Below, piece by piece: positions 6,347 through 7,641 of a stretch of 7,641 bases of DNA (position 1 is the first letter of the stretch; each line of letters starts with the position of its first letter). The DNA comes from a bacterium (lineage in GTDB: Bacteria; Bdellovibrionota_C; UBA2361; OMII01). Made by a program: the position numbers and the translations under genes. The stretch is taken from positions 1-7,641 of the forward strand of contig JAFMIS010000118.1 of NCBI GenBank assembly GCA_017853915.1, in the 5' to 3' direction. The notes under the pieces were generated by a model. It was not told the origin of the DNA, made no database searches, and saw nothing but the letters and a program-made list of their open reading frames with translations.

Positions 6347-6810
6347 CGCCGCGCGGCCGGAACGAAGCTGTATTTCATCAAGCGCGCTTCGCCCCCCCTT
6401 CGTATCTCGATGGTAGCTTCGTTCTCACTTCCCAAGAGCCGCACGAAGGCGGGAAATTGCGCGGGATTCTTTATAAGATACCGATCCGCCGCGACAATTA
6501 TATCCGAATTCTCGATCCCCATGAGCGCGTACACGCTATCCGGTGTTACATCGAACACTCGATACTCATAACTCTCAGTGGAGGATACCGTCTGATACAC
6601 AGGGACTAGCCGTATCGGAGTATCAGCCAGCCTGGATATCGCCTGCTGTAGGTCTCTCCTCTGAATGGAGAACGAATTTACCTTGAGAGCGGGAGGAATC
6701 GGGCGAATATCCTCTATAAATTTAGGATCTTTGTTACGCTGAATTCCGCATCCCACAACCCCGATAAGCAGCAGCACAACGCACCCCATACGCACAACGA
6801 GCTCTTTCAT
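6343..6810 (-). CDS. Lipoprotein with a GspC-like HR/PDZ module
   Basis: This 155-residue protein starts with a lipoprotein signal (basic MKELVVR, a hydrophobic core, lipobox VVGC with Cys21; the next residue Gly fits outer-membrane sorting). The mature part looks like the periplasmic end of type II secretion GspC: FSIQRRDLQQAISRLADTPI (47-66) resembles the 'IxRxxVDxAL' lead-in, and RLVP (67-70) the conserved RIVP. Then YRVFDVTPDSVYALMGIENS (83-102) with the following DII matches the PDZ core 'F.l..I.PnSiYxxxGIxNGDvI', and IKNPAQF with IEIRRGG matches its later strands. The NGD of the PDZ loop is NSD here. Ordinary GspC is longer (roughly 270-300 residues) and has an inner-membrane helix instead of a lipid anchor. 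Its ATG overlaps the gmk TGA (ATGA, 6810-6807) and is preceded by a strong GAGGTGA site, so it is translationally coupled to gmk. It may pair with a secretion component or be a stand-alone PDZ scaffold. The resemblance is from memory of the family, not alignment. Confidence 0.8.
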   Translation of the reverse strand: MKELVVRMGCVVLLLIGVVGCGIQRNKDPKFIEDIRPIPPALKVNSFSIQRRDLQQAISRLADTPIRLVPVYQTVSSTESYEYRVFDVTPDSVYALMGIENSDIIVAADRYLIKNPAQFPAFVRLLGSENEATIEIRRGGEARLMKYSFVPAARR

Positions 6811-7463
6811 ATCGTCACCTCACAAAACTGCCTTACTGAATCCTTATCGAGCCGGCTGTACCGAGCACGCTCAGCGATTACTATCGCTCGCACCTCATCG
6901 TAGGTAGAATCCAATTCGCGATTCACAATCAAGTAATCTACCCCCCCTGGAGTGCCATGCAAAGACAGCAACGCTTCATACTCACTTCGAGCGGTCGAAA
7001 ACCTTCGCTGCAACTCGCCCTGATCAACAGTCCCTCGTCCTCGAAGCCTCTTCTGGAGGTCCTCGAACGATGGAGGAACGATAAACAGAGTCACCGTATT
7101 TTCGGAAAAATTCCGCTTAAAATTCAGCGCCCCTCGAATATCGATCTGGAACAGGAGATCCTTACCCATCGTAATGCCATTCTCTAAATTCGATCTCAAG
7201 GTTCCGTAGAGGTTCCCGTGATTCTCCTCCCACTCGAAAAACTCTCCCCGATCTCTACGCGCAATAAACTCATCTCGAGAGATGAAATGATAACTCTTCC
7301 CCGGCACTTCATTTGCACGCGCTGGGCGGGTGGTAACTGACGTAGAGTACGACAACACATCTGGGAACTCAGCGATCAGGCGCTCACAGAATGTGGATTT
7401 TCCACTCCCGGTGGGCCCAACAAGAACAAACAGAATTCCCTGACGCGATAGTTTTCGACCCAT
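6807..7463 (-). CDS. gmk: Guanylate kinase
   Basis: This cytoplasmic enzyme of purine nucleotide synthesis catalyses GMP + ATP to GDP + ADP. At 218 residues it is close to the usual length of about 205-210. The P-loop GPTGSGKST lies at 16-24. The GMP-binding region has STSVTTRPAR (40-49, with R46 and R49), E52, Y58, FFEWEENHGNLYGT (75-88, with E77 and Y86) and D108 in QIDIRGA. The later core has IVPPS (128-132), the lid RLRGRG (139-144) and DYLIVN near the end. All catalytic motifs seem intact. The stretch LSLHGTPGGVDY before DYLIVN is slightly longer than in E. coli. The ATG at 7463 lies 4 bp after the yicC stop and is preceded by GAGTGA, so yicC, gmk and the lipoprotein gene form one operon. 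In many proteobacteria rpoZ is found near gmk; here a lipoprotein gene takes the place after it. Confidence 0.98.
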   Translation of the reverse strand: MGRKLSRQGILFVLVGPTGSGKSTFCERLIAEFPDVLSYSTSVTTRPARANEVPGKSYHFISRDEFIARRDRGEFFEWEENHGNLYGTLRSNLENGITMGKDLLFQIDIRGALNFKRNFSENTVTLFIVPPSFEDLQKRLRGRGTVDQGELQRRFSTARSEYEALLSLHGTPGGVDYLIVNRELDSTYDEVRAIVIAERARYSRLDKDSVRQFCEVTI

Positions 7464-7467
7464 ATCA

Positions 7468-7641
7468 TCACTCTACGTTCTGAATCTGCTCTCGTATTCG
7501 CTCAACCTCAGCCTTAGCCTCAACCACCAACCCCTGCACTCCAGCATCCTGGGCCTTCGAGCCGATAGTATTAAGCTCGCGCCCGAGCTCCTGCGTCAGG
7601 AAATCTAGCTTTCTACCCACACCATCAGGATGTCCTTCAAG
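7468..7641 (-). CDS. yicC: YicC/YloC-family endoribonuclease, C-terminal 57 codons only
   Basis: Only the 3' end lies in the window; the gene enters from the right edge and stops with TGA at 7470-7468. The translated end contains GVGRKLDFLTQELGRELNTI, then GSKAQDAGVQGLVVE, and ends ERIREQIQNVE. This is the conserved C-terminal region (DUF1732) of the YicC/YloC family, whose E. coli member has been described as an endoribonuclease active on RyhB. The sequence shows no odd residues in the part that is visible. The family's usual gene order, yicC just upstream of gmk, is kept here with a 4-bp gap. Start and N-terminal domain are outside the window, so intactness cannot be judged. Confidence 0.95.
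   Translation of the reverse strand, partial: LEGHPDGVGRKLDFLTQELGRELNTIGSKAQDAGVQGLVVEAKAEVERIREQIQNVE

Noticed and set aside
6169..6609. 146-codon plus-strand frame overlapping the Rrf2 end and the PDZ lipoprotein
   Set aside because: It crosses two well-supported genes in other frames and shows no domain.

Overview
The window looks like chromosomal DNA of a Gram-negative bacterium with moderate GC. Two lipoprotein-type signal peptides and a module resembling the periplasmic part of GspC (type II secretion) point to an outer membrane. The yicC-gmk pair is ordinary bacterial housekeeping. The GspC-like module most resembles my recollection of deltaproteobacterial-grade GspC proteins (Myxococcota, Bdellovibrionota, SAR324 and similar), so I lean that way with low confidence. 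I see no rRNA, tRNA, insertion sequence, CRISPR array or phage gene.

Layout, left to right. (1) 1-2371, minus strand: a two-gene operon. The upstream gene (1535-2371) encodes a PP2C-fold protein that has lost several metal-binding aspartates. Seven bases later comes a large YyaL/SSP411-type thioredoxin-domain protein (1-1527), which runs off the left edge. (2) 2372-2762: an intergenic region of about 390 bp between divergent genes. It holds a candidate minus-strand promoter and a strong ribosome-binding site leading into a seven-codon frame that stops in phase with the PP2C-like gene. (3) 2763-4451, plus strand: a 562-residue secreted lipoprotein of unknown function with recurring 'LPxxTA'-like segments. 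(4) 4464-4826, minus: a small two-helix membrane protein, convergent with the lipoprotein gene. (5) 4945-6319, plus: a 70-residue helical protein, a DUF5658-like three-helix membrane protein, and an Rrf2-family regulator with three cysteines that could hold an Fe-S cluster. (6) 6343-7641, minus: yicC (3' end only), gmk, and a short GspC-HR/PDZ-like lipoprotein, packed with gaps or overlaps of 4 bp.

How the genes may work together: yicC, gmk and the PDZ lipoprotein are almost certainly one transcript. The PP2C-like and YyaL-like genes are another. The DUF5658-like protein may be cotranscribed with, or controlled by, the Rrf2 regulator just downstream. At both convergent junctions a short inverted repeat overlaps the two stop codons. 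I did not find a clear multi-gene novel system. The best leads are the degenerate PP2C protein paired with YyaL, and the GspC-like module recast as a lipoprotein in a yicC-gmk operon.
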